A stretch of 32,135 bases of DNA from a virus: the IMG/VR virus record IMGVR_UViG_3300020463_000076, positions 1 to 32,135 of that record. One strand, 5' to 3'. Below, piece by piece: positions 30,664 to 32,135 of this stretch (the first letter of the stretch is position 1; every line of letters begins with the position of its first letter). The notes under the pieces are model-generated. The model worked only from the letters and a program-made list of their open reading frames with translations. It was not told the DNA's origin and searched no databases. Made by a program: the position numbers and the translations under genes.

Positions 30664-30878
30664 CGTCCTCTCCTGAGCGTATCGAACAGATCGTGAATGA
30701 CATGGACAAAGAAGTTAAGGGCCTTAAAGAAGACATGCTCAAAATGGTTTGGTACATGAGAGGCGGTGTGACTTACAGTGAAATAGTACACATGAGTCAA
30801 CCTGAACGTGAATACATTGGTAGTCTAATAAAAGAAAACTTAGAAACTGCAAAGAAAACTGGACAACCGTTTTGGTAA
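30597..30878 (+). CDS. -1 frame ORF overlapping gp26 end; predicted frameshift extension
   Basis: The open frame begins at ATG 30597 inside gene 26 and ends at 30878, giving 93 codons. The coding-like part starts around TSSPERIEQIVNDMDKEVKG and continues LKEDMLKMVWYMRGGVTYSE to a GQPFW terminus. Candidate independent starts (ATG 30597, GTG 30693, ATG 30702) all lack a good Shine-Dalgarno. The block MVWYMRGGVTY with the ETAKKTGQPFW end resembles small proteins after gp26 in marine T4-like phages, perhaps corresponding to gp51. The most economical reading is a fusion made by -1 frameshifting at 30639-30648, giving about 353 aa. Independent expression or a sequencing indel in the T6 run cannot be excluded. 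Confidence 0.6.
   Translation: MPTQIRNAVYTKCCKFFRIRLLTSSPERIEQIVNDMDKEVKGLKEDMLKMVWYMRGGVTYSEIVHMSQPEREYIGSLIKENLETAKKTGQPFW
30639..30648 (+). promoter_or_regulatory. Predicted -1 programmed ribosomal frameshift site
   Basis: In the gp26 frame, A AAT TTT (30639-30645) and T TTT TTC (30642-30648) are two overlapping X XXY YYZ slippery heptamers. A 5-bp stem TCAGG (30652-30656) with CCTGA (30672-30676) lies a few bases downstream and could stimulate slippage. Confidence 0.6.
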
Positions 30879-31381
30879 TTCAACAAGTAAAAGCTGATAT
30901 AGAAGAATGGTTGGTTAATTTTGTTGAGGTTTCGCATCCTGCACTTGGAAACTTTCCGCCTTGTCCTTTTGCCCGACAGGCAAGATTGCAAAACAAATAC
31001 GATGTTAGACTTGGAGATGATCTAGAACGCGATTTATTTTTGTTCAGCAAAAAACAATACTTAGGCAAAAATGATGTGGTCATATATGCTTATCCTCCCA
31101 AGCAGTATGATGATGCGTACTTCAATTGGGTAGTTGATGTTGTAAACACTTCAAAAGGATTTACCAAACGGGATCTACTTGCACTTGCGGACCATCCAGA
31201 CACTGTAGAAGAACACAACGGGGTGTGTTTTAACATGGGTAAATATGCACTTGTACTCATACAAGACAAAACAAAACTACAGGACCATTCAAAGATGTTA
31301 GCCCACAAAGGCTATTATGATGGCTGGGACGAAGAATACCTGAAAGATGTATTTGCACACAGGAAAGATCCAAGACAATGA
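30872..31381 (+). CDS. Marine phage protein of unknown function (169 aa)
   Basis: The only start codons near the beginning are TTG 30872 (overlapping the previous stop by 7 bp) and the unusual ATT at 30878; TTG is taken. The product has the block VSHPALGNFPPCPFARQARL (about 20-39), typical of an uncharacterised family in marine phages and bacteria, then VVIYAYPPKQYDDAYFNWVV then DVVN and a C-terminal YYDGWDEEYLKDVFAHRKDP. A cysteine and aromatic residues are conspicuous, but I know no function. Coupling to its neighbours is tight, and it ends in an ATGA overlap with the next gene. It belongs to the plus-strand unit started by the gp26 promoter. Confidence 0.62.
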   Translation: MVIQQVKADIEEWLVNFVEVSHPALGNFPPCPFARQARLQNKYDVRLGDDLERDLFLFSKKQYLGKNDVVIYAYPPKQYDDAYFNWVVDVVNTSKGFTKRDLLALADHPDTVEEHNGVCFNMGKYALVLIQDKTKLQDHSKMLAHKGYYDGWDEEYLKDVFAHRKDPRQ

Positions 31382-31815
31382 TATACGCACGAATTGACCT
31401 CAGCAAAACCAACTATGAAGTTATACCTGAATACAAAAAAGTAAAACTTCCTCCTGTAGTGCCAAGCACACTAGAAGCAATCTACAATGCCTATTGTATT
31501 CATAAAAAGTTTAAAAGTGTTATGCCAATATTTGATGAAGAATACTATGACAACAACAACGAACTATTTGGTTACTACAACAAAGAAGAAAAACTGGTTG
31601 CATTCAGTTTACTTAGATGTTATAATAAGAAAAACGTTGAAGCAGTACAATTTGCTTGGGACTATGAAAATCCAGGATTACGGCTAGGCATTCGCAGTCT
31701 AAAAAACGAATGTGCAGTGTTTAAAAACCGCGGTTTTGACTATTTGTACCTAGGACAAGCAGATGATTACAAAACAAAAATTGATGGTTTTGAAACGTTA
31801 GGAGCAAGATTATAA
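31378..31815 (+). CDS. GNAT-fold acyltransferase-like protein (145 aa)
   Basis: Starts in the ATGA overlap with the preceding gene. The central part (FGYYNKEEKLVAFSLLRCYN, VEAVQFAWDYENPGLRLGIR) and the segment KNRGFDYLYLGQADDYKTKI then DGFETLGARL look like the end of a GNAT fold, especially the arginyl/leucyl-protein transferase (Ate/Bpt) type, where a Y-x-Y-L-G motif is followed by Y-K and F-x-x-L-G. The substrate is unknown, and no independent catalytic residues could be identified. It may modify a virion or host protein. A TAATG overlap links it to the next gene. Confidence 0.5.
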   Translation: MIYARIDLSKTNYEVIPEYKKVKLPPVVPSTLEAIYNAYCIHKKFKSVMPIFDEEYYDNNNELFGYYNKEEKLVAFSLLRCYNKKNVEAVQFAWDYENPGLRLGIRSLKNECAVFKNRGFDYLYLGQADDYKTKIDGFETLGARL

Positions 31816-32132
31816 TGAACGTTTATACAGTTTACGCCGATATAAAAGAAGGTATAGATGCACGAACTTTTGTGTCTAACATGAAGCTTTTCCTTGATAA
31901 ATTACCCACTATGCATGCCTATAGAATAACAAGAATGAAGTTAGGATTTCGCAGTATGGACTTGCCAGAGTTTAGAATTGATATGGAATTTGAAACCATG
32001 CAGGCCTTAGATGATGCAATGTCGCATGTGGTATCAAACGCGGATGATATCGAAACTGAACATGTAGGATTCAATCAGTGGGTAGATGAAGAAACCATAC
32101 AACACTTTCTCTATCGAGACTACCCAGACTAG
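31815..32132 (+). CDS. Ferredoxin-like small protein, DUF6614-type (105 aa)
   Basis: Starts MNVYTVYADIKEGIDARTFV and ends IQHFLYRDYPD. The pattern of an N-terminal strand, a first helix, R-x-T-R-x-K-L-G-F-R, E-F-R-I-D-M-E-F and the terminal L-Y-R-D-Y-P-D resembles a small bacterial family (DUF6614-like, from memory) with a likely dimeric alpha-beta barrel fold and unknown role. It is complete within the window; the stop is at 32130-32132. Translation is coupled to the GNAT-like gene by TAATG. Confidence 0.55.
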   Translation: MNVYTVYADIKEGIDARTFVSNMKLFLDKLPTMHAYRITRMKLGFRSMDLPEFRIDMEFETMQALDDAMSHVVSNADDIETEHVGFNQWVDEETIQHFLYRDYPD

Positions 32133-32135
32133 CAC

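Noticed and set aside
1-32135. tRNA genes, CRISPR arrays, insertion sequences or integrase
   Set aside because: None was recognised; the repeats present are protein-coding fibre modules and terminator hairpins.

Overview
The window is part of the late (virion) region of a T4-like myovirus, most likely a marine one. The DNA is AT-rich and there are no bacterial housekeeping genes. The T4-type structural set is clear by sequence: neck proteins gp13 and gp14, tail-sheath terminator gp15, portal gp20, prohead protease gp21, scaffold gp22, major capsid gp23, a gp67-like acidic core protein and the baseplate hub protein gp26. The versions seen resemble those of marine cyanophages and SAR11 (Pelagibacter) phages more than enteric T4. 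The host assignment is an inference; nothing in the window proves it.

Layout. (1) 1-2640, minus strand: the N-terminus of a DexA-like 3'-5' exonuclease running off the left edge, a small basic protein, gp13 and a 420-aa protein of unknown function. (2) 2655-3713: two divergent sigma70-type promoters, the right-hand one driving four small overlapping genes, one with a signal peptide. (3) 3717-6945, plus strand: a late promoter, gp14, gp15 and a Nudix hydrolase. (4) 6912-20575, minus strand: a 13.7-kb tail-fibre/adhesin cluster of mosaic proteins sharing modules, bracketed by two paralogous sialyltransferase/MptE-like proteins. (5) 20632-27443, minus strand: a virion protein, then (in reverse coordinate order of transcription) gp20, a small protein, a gp67-like protein, gp21, gp22 and gp23, in the T4 gene order. 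(6) 27483-29753, minus strand: a tape-measure-like protein. (7) 29818-32132, plus strand: gp26, an overlapping -1 frame ORF, and three small genes.

Regulation can be read directly. Most late transcription units are preceded by an ATAAATA box, usually extended to ATAAATAC, just upstream of a Shine-Dalgarno sequence. This matches the T4/cyanophage late-promoter type. Three other units carry host-type promoters of a GGTTGAC(A/T)-16 bp-TATAAT type. Two almost identical intrinsic terminators end the longest fibre gene and the capsid gene. Many neighbours overlap as TAATG or ATGA, indicating translational coupling.

The most interesting feature is at the end of gene 26. Two overlapping perfect -1 slippery heptamers lie where the downstream ORF is open in the -1 frame and has no convincing start of its own. 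This predicts a gp26 fusion protein, an arrangement like the frameshifted tail-assembly chaperones of other phages, and it lies next to a tape-measure-like gene. Other points of note are a carbohydrate-binding-like insertion in gp14, two hairpins built around ribosome binding sites, and recent-looking module duplication among the fibres.
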